Shown: in pieces, positions 8,934 to 18,172 of the stretch
How positions within the stretch are numbered: the first letter of the stretch is position 1
How the letters are laid out: each line of letters starts with the position of its first letter
Assembly: GCA_910586895.1 (NCBI GenBank)
Contig: CAJUIW010000001.1
Span: forward strand, 310,001 to 374,000
Source: an uncultured Muribaculaceae bacterium
GTDB taxonomy: Bacteria; Bacteroidota; Bacteroidia; Bacteroidales; Muribaculaceae
Length of the DNA stretch: 64,000 bases
Direction: 5' to 3'
Notes under the pieces: model-generated
What the model saw: the letters and a program-made list of their open reading frames with translations, nothing else
Database searches by the model: none
What the model was told of the DNA's origin: nothing
Program-made: the position numbers and the translations under genes

Positions 8934-9538
8934 GCCTTATCCTCCTTTCTTTCCACTTTATCTTTATCAGTAAGTTCCCTATTGGCACGTAGAGTCCTGC
9001 GAAACCAGATGTAACCACCCACGGCACCAAGCAATATGTAGATTATAGGATTTGACACCACCGGCCATTTCGACCATATAAGCAGCGCCACACCGACAGG
9101 GATGAATATATTGCGCCACCCTATTCCGGCCGCTTTGGCCGATGACACCACCGGAGCCACTATAAGCGCGACAACAGCCGGTCGGATACCACTGAATATA
9201 GCTGAGAGAGTAGCGTTATTCTTGATCAGGTCAGGGGTCAGAAAAATTGCGATACAGAGTATCATTATAAACGAAGGCAATATCGTGCCCAAGGCCGATA
9301 TGATGCTCCCTTTCAGGCCACGAAGCCTATCACCCACAGCTACCGATATATTCACAGCCAGAATACCGGGAAGCGACTGAGCAACAGCAAGTAGGTCAAG
9401 AAACTCCTCGCGGTCAAGCCACTTATGCTTATCTACAATCTCGCGTTCCATTATCGATATCATGGCCCATCCGCCACCGAATGTGAACGCACCGATCTTA
9501 AAAAACGTAATGAATAATTGCGATGTTATACTTTTCAT
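8930..9538 (-). CDS. Chromate-transporter (CHR) family half, first subunit
   Basis: About 202 residues from the ATG at 9536-9538. The longer frame to 9571 would start upstream of the promoter box at 9547-9554. FFKIGAFTFGGGWAMISIME near the N-terminus and AVAQSLPGILAVNISVAVG are the CHR domain signatures corresponding to those of the second subunit. About five or six membrane helices end in a charged tail. It is the first gene of the operon with the second CHR half and folC. The pair is intact and is not a broken long-form transporter. Confidence 0.83.
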   Translation of the reverse strand: MKSITSQLFITFFKIGAFTFGGGWAMISIMEREIVDKHKWLDREEFLDLLAVAQSLPGILAVNISVAVGDRLRGLKGSIISALGTILPSFIMILCIAIFLTPDLIKNNATLSAIFSGIRPAVVALIVAPVVSSAKAAGIGWRNIFIPVGVALLIWSKWPVVSNPIIYILLGAVGGYIWFRRTLRANRELTDKDKVERKEDKA

Positions 9539-9546
9539 ACCGGCTG

Positions 9547-9554
9547 CAAAATTA
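9547..9554 (-). promoter_or_regulatory. -7 promoter box for the CHR-folC operon
   Basis: On the minus strand TAATTTTG, a full match to TAnnTTTG, 8 bp before the chosen ATG; the leader is very short or absent. No -33 element at the usual spacing. Confidence 0.5.
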
Positions 9555-9594
9555 CATAAAAATCCCAACACTGAGATTAGATAAATATTTTGTG

Positions 9595-9602
9595 TATCTT
9601 TG
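9595..9602 (+). promoter_or_regulatory. -7 promoter box for the META-domain lipoprotein gene
   Basis: TATCTTTG, divergent from the CHR promoter; it leaves a leader of about 80 nt before the ATG at 9691. Confidence 0.55.
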
Positions 9603-9690
9603 CACTCCGATTATCGGCACAAAAGATATGCGGGATTGAACATTTTCATCCCCTGAACCTTATTAATATATAAACAAAATCTCTTTAACA

Positions 9691-10539
9691 ATGAAATTCA
9701 AGTATACCATTCTTGCGGCCGCTGCTCTATGCACAATGGCATCATGCAATACAAACCGTACCGCAACAACTACTATGGGACAGGTCAAGACTGAAACTCT
9801 CGGACAGACAGAAGGCGTGATTTCCCACGTTCTTTATGGCGAATGGACTGTAGCCAATGTTGGCGAAACCGCTGTAACTGGCGAAAACCGCCCATATATG
9901 ATTTTCGACAAATCAGGTACAAACCCATTTATAGTAAACTGTTATGCCAATGACGGCTGCAACACCATAAACGGCGCCTTTGCCGTAACCCCCGGCGGAA
10001 GCATGAAAGCATCGGGCGAAATGGCGTCGACACTACGCATGTGTGCGGACGCTCCTTATGAAATGGCCGTATCACTTGCTCTCCGGAATGTACGCAGCTA
10101 TAAGATCGAACAGGTAGGACGTGACTATCTGCTCTACTTCATTGGTGAAAACGGTAATACACTTATGACCCTCCGTAAAAGCGATATCAGCTTTATCAAC
10201 GGAGCATGGAAAGTAGCCAAAATAGGCCAGCAGGATGTAAAGGCCGATTCAGAGGCTGAAATGGTGATTGACATAGCCGAACTGAAAGTTCACGGCAATG
10301 CCGGATGCAACGTGCTTAACGGCAATCTGTACATCGCCCCCGACAAGCAGAACTCTCTACAGTTCCGCGACCTCGTTACCACCCGCATGACATGTCCCGA
10401 CATCGCTACCGAACAGGCTCTGCTCGTAGCGCTTGAAAAAGTTGAGACTGTAACACCGGGCACCGACAATGACACTGCCTATTTGAATGATGCTGCAGGA
10501 AATACCCTTGTAGTCCTCAAACGCCTCAACCTGAAATAA
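9691..10539 (+). CDS. Lipoprotein with two META (HslJ-like) domains
   Basis: 282 residues. The signal peptide ends in a lipobox, ALCTMASC, with the acylated cysteine at residue 19. The mature protein contains two related halves. Each has a GEWTV or NGAWKVAKIG opening, a GCNTINGAF or GCNVLNGNL motif and a later conserved Cys-containing segment (RMCAD, RMTCPD), which is the META/HslJ pattern. The E. coli relative HslJ is linked to heat shock and novobiocin resistance, but no biochemical activity is established. It has its own promoter and ends in a strong terminator. Confidence 0.85.
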   Translation: MKFKYTILAAAALCTMASCNTNRTATTTMGQVKTETLGQTEGVISHVLYGEWTVANVGETAVTGENRPYMIFDKSGTNPFIVNCYANDGCNTINGAFAVTPGGSMKASGEMASTLRMCADAPYEMAVSLALRNVRSYKIEQVGRDYLLYFIGENGNTLMTLRKSDISFINGAWKVAKIGQQDVKADSEAEMVIDIAELKVHGNAGCNVLNGNLYIAPDKQNSLQFRDLVTTRMTCPDIATEQALLVALEKVETVTPGTDNDTAYLNDAAGNTLVVLKRLNLK

Positions 10540-10570
10540 GCAGAATAAAACTATTGACATATAACTGCTG

Positions 10571-10603
10571 AAAGCGGCACCTCTGATTCCGGGGTGCCGC
10601 TTT
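10571..10603 (+). terminator. Terminator after the META lipoprotein gene
   Basis: An 11-bp perfect stem AAAGCGGCACC (10571-10581) with GGTGCCGCTTT (10593-10603); the downstream tract is T-rich but interrupted. Confidence 0.8.
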
Positions 10604-10625
10604 CTGTTTATTAGTAATTTCATGC

Positions 10626-10656
10626 TTGTTTTTTTCGGCTTATTTACATAACTTTG
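10626..10656 (+). promoter_or_regulatory. Promoter of the Fur-family gene
   Basis: TTG (10626-10628), 20 bp, TAACTTTG (10649-10656): full Bacteroidota promoter spacing. The start codon at 10665 is so close that the mRNA leader is only a few bases. Confidence 0.65.
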
Positions 10657-10664
10657 TCCCCGAC

Positions 10665-11141
10665 ATGACCCATCAAGCCACCAACTCAGCATCGGTACTG
10701 GCGGCTATGACCCAGTACATGGACTCGCGTAGCCTCCGCAAGACACCCGAGCGCTTCGCCATAGCCGAGCATGCCGTGAAAATGGGTCCGCATTTCAGCG
10801 CCGACTCACTGCATGAATCAATGGAATCCGAGGGATATCATGTCAGCCGGGCCACGGTCTACAACACTATCCTTCTGCTCGAAGATGCAGGGATAGTCAG
10901 GCGCCGCAACTTTGCGGTACGTCCTGCTCAATACGAATTTGTGGCCGGGACAAGCGGACATTTCCATCTTGTATGCTCACAGTGCGGAAAAGTACGTGAG
11001 TTTCGTGATGCGGAGATTGAATCCATCTTGTCCCGTAAACGATTTGGCTCTTTCCACCCGCACTATACTGATTTGAACATATTTGGTCTGTGCTCCCGAT
11101 GTTCGCGCCTCGGGAAGCAGCACAACATGTCCAAACCTTGA
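10665..11141 (+). CDS. Fur-family transcriptional regulator
   Basis: 158 residues from the ATG at 10665. The N-terminal winged helix runs to about residue 85, with ESEGYHVSRATVYNTILLLE as the recognition-helix region typical of Fur, Zur and PerR. The dimerisation half holds a metal-site histidine stretch (GHFHLVCSQCGK) and the paired-cysteine motifs CSQC and CSRC that usually bind structural zinc. Which metal or peroxide it senses cannot be told from sequence alone. A promoter with perfect spacing lies directly upstream. purA follows after 52 bp without a visible terminator, so the two may be co-transcribed. Confidence 0.88.
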   Translation: MTHQATNSASVLAAMTQYMDSRSLRKTPERFAIAEHAVKMGPHFSADSLHESMESEGYHVSRATVYNTILLLEDAGIVRRRNFAVRPAQYEFVAGTSGHFHLVCSQCGKVREFRDAEIESILSRKRFGSFHPHYTDLNIFGLCSRCSRLGKQHNMSKP

Positions 11142-11193
11142 CATAACTGAGAGAATAACTTACATTATCACACACATAGATAAAATAAAACCG

Positions 11194-12480
11194 ATGACTA
11201 AGAAAGCTGATGTGCTCCTGGGACTGCAATGGGGCGATGAAGGCAAAGGTAAAGTTGTTGACGTTCTGACTCCGCGTTACGACATTGTGGCCCGTTTCCA
11301 AGGTGGCCCGAATGCCGGCCATACGCTGGAATTTGAAGGTAAGAAATATGTGCTCCGCTCAATACCCTCAGGTATATTCCAGCAGGGGCAGATCAACGTG
11401 ATTGGTGGCGGAGTGGTGCTTGACCCCGTACTTTTCCGTGGCGAAGCTCTCGAGCTTGAGAATTCAGGCACCGCCTTACGCGAACGTCTGAAAATATCAA
11501 AGAAAGCCCACCTTATCCTACCCACACACCGCCTGCTTGATGCCGCACTCGAAAAAGCGAAAGGTGACACCCGCATCGGTACAACCGGTAAAGGTATCGG
11601 CCCGACATATACCGACAAGATCAGCCGCAGCGGTCTCCGTGTAGGCGATATCCTTGAGGATTTCCCAGCAAAATACGCAAAGGCACGCGACCGCCATATC
11701 AAGCGTCTTGAATCGCTCGGTGAAAAGCCGGATGCAGCCACACTTGAGAAACTTGAAAAGGACTGGTTGGAAGCCATCGAATATCTGCGCACCTATGACC
11801 TTATCGACTCCGAGCATTATGTAAACAACGCTCTTAAGGAAGGCAAACAGATTCTGTGCGAAGGCGCTCAGGGAACAATGCTTGATGTGGACTTCGGTTC
11901 ATACCCCTACGTGACCTCCTCCAACACCGTTACAGCAGGCGCATGCACAGGCTTAGGACTTGCCCCCGGACGCATAGGCGATGTATTCGGAATATTCAAA
12001 GCCTACTGTACCCGTGTAGGCAGCGGCCCCTTCCCCACAGAGCTTCATGACGCCACAGGCGCCCGCATCCGCGACCTCGGCCATGAATATGGCGCTGTGA
12101 CCGGCCGTGAACGTCGTTGCGGTTGGATCGACCTTGTAGCCCTCCGCTATGCGATAATGATCAACGGAGTGACACAGCTAATAATGATGAAAAGCGATGT
12201 GCTCGACGACTTTGACACCATCAAGGCCTGCACACACTATCGCCTGCCTGACGGCACAGTGACTGACTGCATGCCCTATAGCATTGACAATGCAGGAATT
12301 GAGCCGGTTTATGACACCCTTCCGGGCTGGCATACAGATATGACCGGATTCACTTCCGAAAGTCAGTTCCCGAAAGAATTCGCCGACTACATTGCCTATC
12401 TTGAAAAGCAGCTCGAAACACCTATCACCATAATCTCGATAGGTCCGGACCGCCGCCAGACAATTATCCGCCAGAAATAA
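11194..12480 (+). CDS. purA: Adenylosuccinate synthetase
   Basis: Condenses IMP with aspartate using GTP, the first step from IMP to AMP. From ATG 11194 it has 428 residues, normal length. The GTP-binding GDEGKGK is at residues 14-20. GGGVVLDP, TGKGIGPTYTDKISR and the late TGRERRCGWIDLVALR motif are all present. The frame stays open upstream to 11083, but that part overlaps the Fur gene and lacks homology to PurA, so the ATG at 11194 is the start. The DUF1015 gene follows after 42 bp. Confidence 0.96.
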   Translation: MTKKADVLLGLQWGDEGKGKVVDVLTPRYDIVARFQGGPNAGHTLEFEGKKYVLRSIPSGIFQQGQINVIGGGVVLDPVLFRGEALELENSGTALRERLKISKKAHLILPTHRLLDAALEKAKGDTRIGTTGKGIGPTYTDKISRSGLRVGDILEDFPAKYAKARDRHIKRLESLGEKPDAATLEKLEKDWLEAIEYLRTYDLIDSEHYVNNALKEGKQILCEGAQGTMLDVDFGSYPYVTSSNTVTAGACTGLGLAPGRIGDVFGIFKAYCTRVGSGPFPTELHDATGARIRDLGHEYGAVTGRERRCGWIDLVALRYAIMINGVTQLIMMKSDVLDDFDTIKACTHYRLPDGTVTDCMPYSIDNAGIEPVYDTLPGWHTDMTGFTSESQFPKEFADYIAYLEKQLETPITIISIGPDRRQTIIRQK

Positions 12481-12522
12481 ACACAAGAACTTCATACCTA
12501 TACCATAAAACACAAATCTATC

Positions 12523-13773
12523 ATGGCAAAAGTAAAACCGTTCAAAGGCGTAAGACCTCCACGCGAACTTGTGACAGAAGTTGCATCACGTCCTTATGAC
12601 GTACTTAATTCTGAAGAGGCCCGTTCTGAAGCTGAGGGCAATCCCCGCTCGCTTTATCATATCATAAAGCCTGAGATTGACTTCGAGCCCGGCACGGACG
12701 AACATGATCCACGCGTATACGACAAGGCCGTGGAAAATTTCAACATGTTCCAGAAAAGCGGCTGGCTCGTACAGGATGACAAGGAGCATTACTACATATA
12801 TGCCCAGACAATGAACGGCCGTACACAGTATGGCATTGTCATTGCCGCCAATGTCGATGACTATATGGAGCAGCGCATCCGCAAGCACGAACTCACCCGC
12901 CGCGACAAAGAGGAGGACCGAATGAAACATGTGCGCTGCACATCAGCCAATGTCGAGCCCGTATTCTTTGCATTCCCGGACAATCCGGCGCTTGAGCAGA
13001 TCATAAAAGATGTCACTGCCGGCACTCCTGAGTACGATTTTACCGCCCCCGATGGATTTGGACATCACTTCTGGGTAATAGACGATGAAAATCTGATAAA
13101 GACTATCACCGAAGAGTTTGAGAAGATTCCATATCTGTACATAGCTGACGGCCATCACCGTACGGCAGCTGCCGCACTCGTAGGGCGTGAACGCGCGCTG
13201 CAGGCCGGCGACGGGCATAAAGGTGACGAGGAGTACAACTACTTCCTTGCGGTGGCATTCCCGGCTTCTCACCTCAAAATCATCGACTACAACCGTCTGG
13301 TACGCGACCTCAACGGACTGTCGGCCGATGAATTCCTGAAAGCGTTGGAAAAGGATTTCATCATTGAGAACCATGGTGAGGAAATATACCGTCCGAATGC
13401 CTTGCACAACTTCTCCCTCTACGTTGGCGGAAATTGGTACTCCCTCACAGCACGCGAAGGACGCTACGATGATACCGACCCGATAGGAGTGCTTGACGTG
13501 ACCATTTCAAGTGACCTGATACTCCGTGACATCCTCGGCATCACCGACCTCCGCTCCGACAAGCGAATTGACTTCGTAGGCGGAATACGCGGACTTGAAG
13601 AGCTGAAACGGCGCGTTGACAGCGGTGAGATGGCCATGGCTCTGGCTCTCTACCCGGTAAGCATGGAGCAGCTGATGAACATTGCCGACACCGGAGCCAT
13701 AATGCCTCCAAAGACTACATGGTTCGAGCCGAAACTGCGCTCCGGCCTTGTTATCCATAAACTCAACGATTGA
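12523..13773 (+). CDS. DUF1015-family protein
   Basis: 416 residues, soluble, complete. The opening VKPFKGVRPPRELVTEVASRPYDV and the central PYLYIADGHHRTAAA are the family marks; the latter resembles a nucleotide or metal pocket with conserved Asp and His residues. No function is established for the family, although in Bacteroidales it is often near serine biosynthesis genes; that neighbourhood is not seen here. It lies 42 bp after purA and ends in a hairpin, so purA plus this gene may form one unit. Confidence 0.85.
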   Translation: MAKVKPFKGVRPPRELVTEVASRPYDVLNSEEARSEAEGNPRSLYHIIKPEIDFEPGTDEHDPRVYDKAVENFNMFQKSGWLVQDDKEHYYIYAQTMNGRTQYGIVIAANVDDYMEQRIRKHELTRRDKEEDRMKHVRCTSANVEPVFFAFPDNPALEQIIKDVTAGTPEYDFTAPDGFGHHFWVIDDENLIKTITEEFEKIPYLYIADGHHRTAAAALVGRERALQAGDGHKGDEEYNYFLAVAFPASHLKIIDYNRLVRDLNGLSADEFLKALEKDFIIENHGEEIYRPNALHNFSLYVGGNWYSLTAREGRYDDTDPIGVLDVTISSDLILRDILGITDLRSDKRIDFVGGIRGLEELKRRVDSGEMAMALALYPVSMEQLMNIADTGAIMPPKTTWFEPKLRSGLVIHKLND

Positions 13774-13788
13774 TATTGGCAATAATCG

Positions 13789-13820
13789 CGGGGCGACTCT
13801 CTGAAAGAGGTGTCGCCCCG
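13789..13820 (+). terminator. Hairpin terminator after the DUF1015 gene
   Basis: A 9-bp GC-rich stem CGGGGCGAC (13789-13797) with GTCGCCCCG (13812-13820) and extra CTCT/AGAG pairing in the loop. The T tract is weak. Confidence 0.65.
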
Positions 13821-13833
13821 TGTTACATTATAG

Positions 13834-14349
13834 ATGTTTACCACAGATATATTCCGTACACCCCCATCCACATGCCTCAGGATTGAGATGGCAGGGCTCA
13901 CAATGCCTTTGTCAGCTCTTTTTTCAGGCATACTCCTGACCGCTTTTGCCGTTGCTGCAATTACGGCCGACCTGCGTTGGCTGCTCATAGCTTTGATGCT
14001 GCTTATGCTGGTAATTCCCACAGCCATCGCGGTGATATATCTTTGGAAAATACTTACACCGGAGTCAGCCTTGGCAGTTCTACCGAGGTATGCCGTAATA
14101 GATCCTGGAGTAAGCATCACGGTGACACATCGCAGCGACGAGAATCGACCATCACCTCCCGCCGACATCAGAATCATCTGGTCCGACATAAGCGGCTGCA
14201 CAATCTACAGAAAAGGATTATTATTCCGCACCAAGGGATTTCCCCGTTGGATTTTCATTCCGGAAGAAGCCGTTCCGGATGGAACGGAGATTTACAAAAT
14301 TATAGAGTTATGTAGCCCCGATATTGTCGGGATTGACAAAAATCAGTAA
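13834..14349 (+). CDS. Small membrane protein with PH-like tail, unknown function
   Basis: 171 residues that I do not recognise as a named family. Two hydrophobic helices at about residues 22-45 and 48-70 form a hairpin, followed by about 100 soluble residues with beta-strand character ending in GFPRWIFIPEEAVPDG. This layout recalls bacterial PH-domain membrane proteins, but I cannot confirm it. The start could also be the Met at residue 19 (MAGLTMP), closer to the first helix. The gene lies between the DUF1015 hairpin and purL, and the purL promoter overlaps its last codons. Confidence 0.6.
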   Translation: MFTTDIFRTPPSTCLRIEMAGLTMPLSALFSGILLTAFAVAAITADLRWLLIALMLLMLVIPTAIAVIYLWKILTPESALAVLPRYAVIDPGVSITVTHRSDENRPSPPADIRIIWSDISGCTIYRKGLLFRTKGFPRWIFIPEEAVPDGTEIYKIIELCSPDIVGIDKNQ

Positions 14350-14354
14350 ATTTG
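14324..14354 (+). promoter_or_regulatory. purL promoter
   Basis: TTG (14324-14326), 20 bp, TAAATTTG (14347-14354), with ideal spacing; it overlaps the 3' end of the preceding gene and leaves a leader of about 22 nt. Confidence 0.7.
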
Positions 14355-14382
14355 CACAATAAATTAATCATTTGATATAAGC

Positions 14383-17300
14383 ATGGTAGCATTTTTCAAG
14401 CAGGGTGCATCGGCAATAATAGCCGTTGAAACCGACCACAAACTCACCGAAAAGGAAAACGAAAAACTATCGTGGCTCTTCGGAGGTGCCACCCCCTTGA
14501 CATCAACTTCAGTTAAAGGCCGCTTCATAGGGCCTCGCCGTGAAATGACCACTCCGTGGAGTACAAACGCGGTTGAAATCACTCAGAACATGGGGCTTAC
14601 AGGGATTACACGTATCGAACGCTTCACACGTGTAGCCGCCGGATGCGAACCGGAGTTTGATAAAATGCTCCAGCGTTTTTACCCCGATGGGCTTGGCGCA
14701 CGTATATTCCATATCGACCGTAAGCCTGAACCGGTTGTATATATTGAAAACATCACGGAATACAACCGTGCGGAAGGGCTGGCTCTCTCTCCTGAAGAAG
14801 AGGAATACCTTGATCAGCTTTCAAAACGCCTCGGACGTCCGCTTACCGACAGCGAAGTATTCGGCTTCTCTCAGGTCAACTCCGAGCACTGCCGCCACAA
14901 AATATTCAACGGAACATTTGTGATTGACGGCCAGGAAATGCCCTCGTCGCTGTTCAAACTTATTAAAAAGACATCACAGCAGAATCCCGGCAAGCTGGTT
15001 TCAGCCTATAAGGACAACGTTGCCTTTGTAGAAGGACCGGAAGCCCTGCAGTTTGCACCCGACAAAGCCGATGTAGCCGGCATGTTCGAGGTGAAGCCAA
15101 TCGACACCGTAATATCACTTAAAGCCGAAACCCATAACTTCCCCACAACAGTAGAACCGTTCAACGGAGCTGCAACAGGCACCGGAGGCGAAATCCGCGA
15201 CCGTCTTGGTGGCGGACGCGCAAGCTTGCCTATCGCCGGCACCGCAGTGTACATGACCTCATATCCCCGTCTGGATCCCGAGCATCGCTGGGAGCTCATG
15301 ATGAATCCGCGAGTATGGCTCTATCAGACTCCCGCCGACATCCTTATCAAAGCTTCAAACGGCGCTTCTGACTTCGGCAATAAGTTCGGTCAGCCTCTGA
15401 TCTGCGGCTCGCTCCTTACATTCGAGCATGATGAAAACGGACGCCTGTATGCTTATGACAAAGTGATAATGCTTGCCGGCGGTGTTGGATTCGCAGCCAA
15501 AAAGGATGCATTGAAAGGCAATCCTATCCCCGGACAGAAAGTAGTGGTGATGGGTGGCGACAACTACCGTATTGGCATGGGCGGCGGCGCTGTATCGTCA
15601 GTAGAAACCGGCCAGTATGCCAACGCAATCGAGCTCAACGCCGTGCAGCGCGCCAACCCTGAAATGCAGAAACGTGTATCTAACGTAATCCGTGCGCTTG
15701 CTGAAAGCGACAGCAACCCCATAGTATCAATCCACGACCATGGCGCCGGCGGCCACCTCAATGCTCTGTCAGAGCTGGTTGAATCGACAGGCGGACGTAT
15801 CGACATCGACAATCTGCCTATCGGCGACCGCACACTCTCCGACAAAGAGATAGTAGGCAATGAAAGTCAGGAACGAATGGGTATGGTGGTTGATGAAAGC
15901 CATATCGACTATATCCGCCGCGTAGCTGACCGCGAACGCGCCCCCATGTACGTTGTAGGCGAAACCACTGACGACGAACGCTTCGTATTCGCCCATGAAA
16001 ACGGCAAAAAGCCTATTGACCTCGCTCTTGCCGATATGTTCGGCAATTCGCCCCATACAGTGATGACAGACACAACGGTCAATCTCACATACCGCAATCC
16101 CGAGCCTGACGCATCACGTCTTGAAGAATATGTTCGCGATGTGCTGAGCCTCGAAGCTGTGGCTTGCAAGGACTGGCTCACAAACAAGGTAGACCGTTCC
16201 GTTACCGGTAAGGTTGCCCGTCAGCAGTGTCAGGGTGAGATTCAGCTCCCGCTGAGCGACTGCGGCGTTGTGGCACTTGACTATACCGGCAAATCAGGCA
16301 TAGCTACATCCATTGGACATGCTCCGCAGGTGGCACTCGCCGATTCAGCCAAGGGCTCTGTAATGGCTGTGGCTGAAGCGCTGACCAATATCGCTGCAGC
16401 TCCTCTTGCTGATGGCCTGTCGTCCGTATCTCTGAGCGCCAACTGGATGTGGCCTTGTAAGAATCAGGGTGAGGATGCCGCTCTTTACCGTGCGGTAAAG
16501 GCTTGCAGTGATTTCGCATGCTCACTCGGCATCAACATTCCTACCGGTAAGGATAGCCTGTCAATGACCCAGAAATATGGCAATGACAAGGTTTTTGCTC
16601 CCGGCACAGTAATAATATCAGCTGCCGGCGAAACCGCCGATGTACGCCTGACGGTAAGCCCCGTGGTGCGCAACGTCAAATCGACACTCTACTACATTGA
16701 CTTCTCAGCCGATTCACTCCGCCTTGGCGGTTCAGCATTGGCACAGGCGCTCAACACAGTAGGTTCTGACGCTCCTACCGTTGCTGATCCGGCTGCATTC
16801 ATGGCTGCATTTGGCGCCGTACAGAAACTTGTAAAACAGCGCGGGCTGCTTGCTGCCCACGACGTATCGGCCGGAGGTCTTGTAACCGCACTTCTTGAAA
16901 TGACATTTGCCAACACCCGTGGCGGTCTTGACATCACAACCGAAGGATTTGTCAGTGGAGGCGAAGCTGAACTTATGAAGATTCTGTTCGCCGAAAATCC
17001 GGCAATGGTTATCCAGGTATCTGACCGTCGGATCACCTCTACAGAAACTCTTCTGACAAAAGCCGGAGTAAAATTCCACAAGATAGGCCATGTAGCTCCC
17101 GGACGCAATATTACCATCGCCCATAATGGAGTGAAACATACTCTTGACATTGACGCAATGCGCGATGTATGGTTCCGCACATCATATCTGCTTGACCGCA
17201 TGCAGAGCGGAGAGAAGTGTGCATCACTGCGAATGGCCAACTATAAGAAGCAGCCGCTCCGTTTCAACATAGCATCATCGTTTGACGGAAGCCTGGAATC

Positions 17301-18093
17301 ACGCGGACTGACCGCAGGAAAGCGTCCCGCTTCAGGTGTTCGTGCAGCCATAATCCGTGAAAAGGGTGTGAACGGCGACCGTGAGATGGCTTATTCACTC
17401 TATCTTGCCGGATTTGACGTCAAGGATGTCCATATGACTGACCTGATGTCGGGCCGTGAGAACCTTGAGGATGTCAACATGATAGTGTTCTGCGGAGGGT
17501 TCTCCAACTCTGACGTACTTGGCTCTGCAAAAGGCTGGGCCGGAGGATTCCTCTGGAACGACAACGCCCGTAAGGCTCTTGAGAACTTCTACAAACGTAC
17601 GGACACACTTTCGCTCGGCGTCTGCAACGGCTGTCAGCTGATGATGGAACTGAATCTTATCAACCCCGAAATGCCTAAGAAAGGCACTATGGAGCACAAT
17701 ATAAGCCACAAGTTCGAATCACAGTTTGTAGGAGTCACCATTCCGGAGAACAACTCTGTGATGTTCGGACCGCTTGCCGGACTGAAGACTGGTATCTGGG
17801 TGGCACACGGTGAAGGTAAATTCAACCTCCCCATGCCGCTTGACAACTATAATGTGGCGCTCCGCTACAACTACTCGTCATATCCCGGCAACCCCAACGG
17901 ATCCCGTGGGGCTGTGGCAGGCTTATGCTCACCCGACGGACGTCACCTTGCAATGATGCCCCACCTCGAACGTGCCATATTCCCCTGGCAATGCGCATAT
18001 TATCCTGAGGCACGTCAGAAGGACGACGTGACACCCTGGATCGACGCATTTGTCAACGCACGCAAGTGGATCGAAAAGGTTCTGAAAAACTGA
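14383..18093 (+). CDS. purL: Phosphoribosylformylglycinamidine synthase, single-chain type
   Basis: Converts FGAR, glutamine and ATP to FGAM in purine synthesis. At 1236 residues it is the long form with a fused glutaminase, not the PurS/PurQ/small-PurL set. In order come an N-terminal PurS-like domain, a linker with FSQVNSEHCRHKIFNG, AIR-synthase-like ATP domains (SLKAETHNFPTTVEPFNGAA), a second such pair with IPTGKDSLSM, and a C-terminal class I glutaminase. Its nucleophile is in GVCNGCQL at about Cys1081. It has its own promoter. No other de novo purine gene adjoins it; purA is 3.2 kb upstream. Confidence 0.97.
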   Translation: MVAFFKQGASAIIAVETDHKLTEKENEKLSWLFGGATPLTSTSVKGRFIGPRREMTTPWSTNAVEITQNMGLTGITRIERFTRVAAGCEPEFDKMLQRFYPDGLGARIFHIDRKPEPVVYIENITEYNRAEGLALSPEEEEYLDQLSKRLGRPLTDSEVFGFSQVNSEHCRHKIFNGTFVIDGQEMPSSLFKLIKKTSQQNPGKLVSAYKDNVAFVEGPEALQFAPDKADVAGMFEVKPIDTVISLKAETHNFPTTVEPFNGAATGTGGEIRDRLGGGRASLPIAGTAVYMTSYPRLDPEHRWELMMNPRVWLYQTPADILIKASNGASDFGNKFGQPLICGSLLTFEHDENGRLYAYDKVIMLAGGVGFAAKKDALKGNPIPGQKVVVMGGDNYRIGMGGGAVSSVETGQYANAIELNAVQRANPEMQKRVSNVIRALAESDSNPIVSIHDHGAGGHLNALSELVESTGGRIDIDNLPIGDRTLSDKEIVGNESQERMGMVVDESHIDYIRRVADRERAPMYVVGETTDDERFVFAHENGKKPIDLALADMFGNSPHTVMTDTTVNLTYRNPEPDASRLEEYVRDVLSLEAVACKDWLTNKVDRSVTGKVARQQCQGEIQLPLSDCGVVALDYTGKSGIATSIGHAPQVALADSAKGSVMAVAEALTNIAAAPLADGLSSVSLSANWMWPCKNQGEDAALYRAVKACSDFACSLGINIPTGKDSLSMTQKYGNDKVFAPGTVIISAAGETADVRLTVSPVVRNVKSTLYYIDFSADSLRLGGSALAQALNTVGSDAPTVADPAAFMAAFGAVQKLVKQRGLLAAHDVSAGGLVTALLEMTFANTRGGLDITTEGFVSGGEAELMKILFAENPAMVIQVSDRRITSTETLLTKAGVKFHKIGHVAPGRNITIAHNGVKHTLDIDAMRDVWFRTSYLLDRMQSGEKCASLRMANYKKQPLRFNIASSFDGSLESRGLTAGKRPASGVRAAIIREKGVNGDREMAYSLYLAGFDVKDVHMTDLMSGRENLEDVNMIVFCGGFSNSDVLGSAKGWAGGFLWNDNARKALENFYKRTDTLSLGVCNGCQLMMELNLINPEMPKKGTMEHNISHKFESQFVGVTIPENNSVMFGPLAGLKTGIWVAHGEGKFNLPMPLDNYNVALRYNYSSYPGNPNGSRGAVAGLCSPDGRHLAMMPHLERAIFPWQCAYYPEARQKDDVTPWIDAFVNARKWIEKVLKN

Positions 18094-18095
18094 AA

Positions 18096-18127
18096 TTTGG
18101 AAAATCCCTGCAAAAAACATAAATTTG
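18096..18127 (+). promoter_or_regulatory. Promoter of the etf / acyl-CoA dehydrogenase operon
   Basis: TTTG (18096-18099), exactly 20 bp, TAAATTTG (18120-18127): the best match to the Bacteroidota consensus in this window. It lies just after the purL stop and leaves a leader of about 40 nt. Confidence 0.75.
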
Positions 18128-18172
18128 CGAGTCGAAATAAACCGATTATTACGTAATTATAATAAATAAAGT

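Noticed and set aside
8358..9538. Chromate transporter broken into two pieces
   Set aside because: Each half carries a complete CHR domain with its own signature and start; paired short CHR proteins are a normal form.
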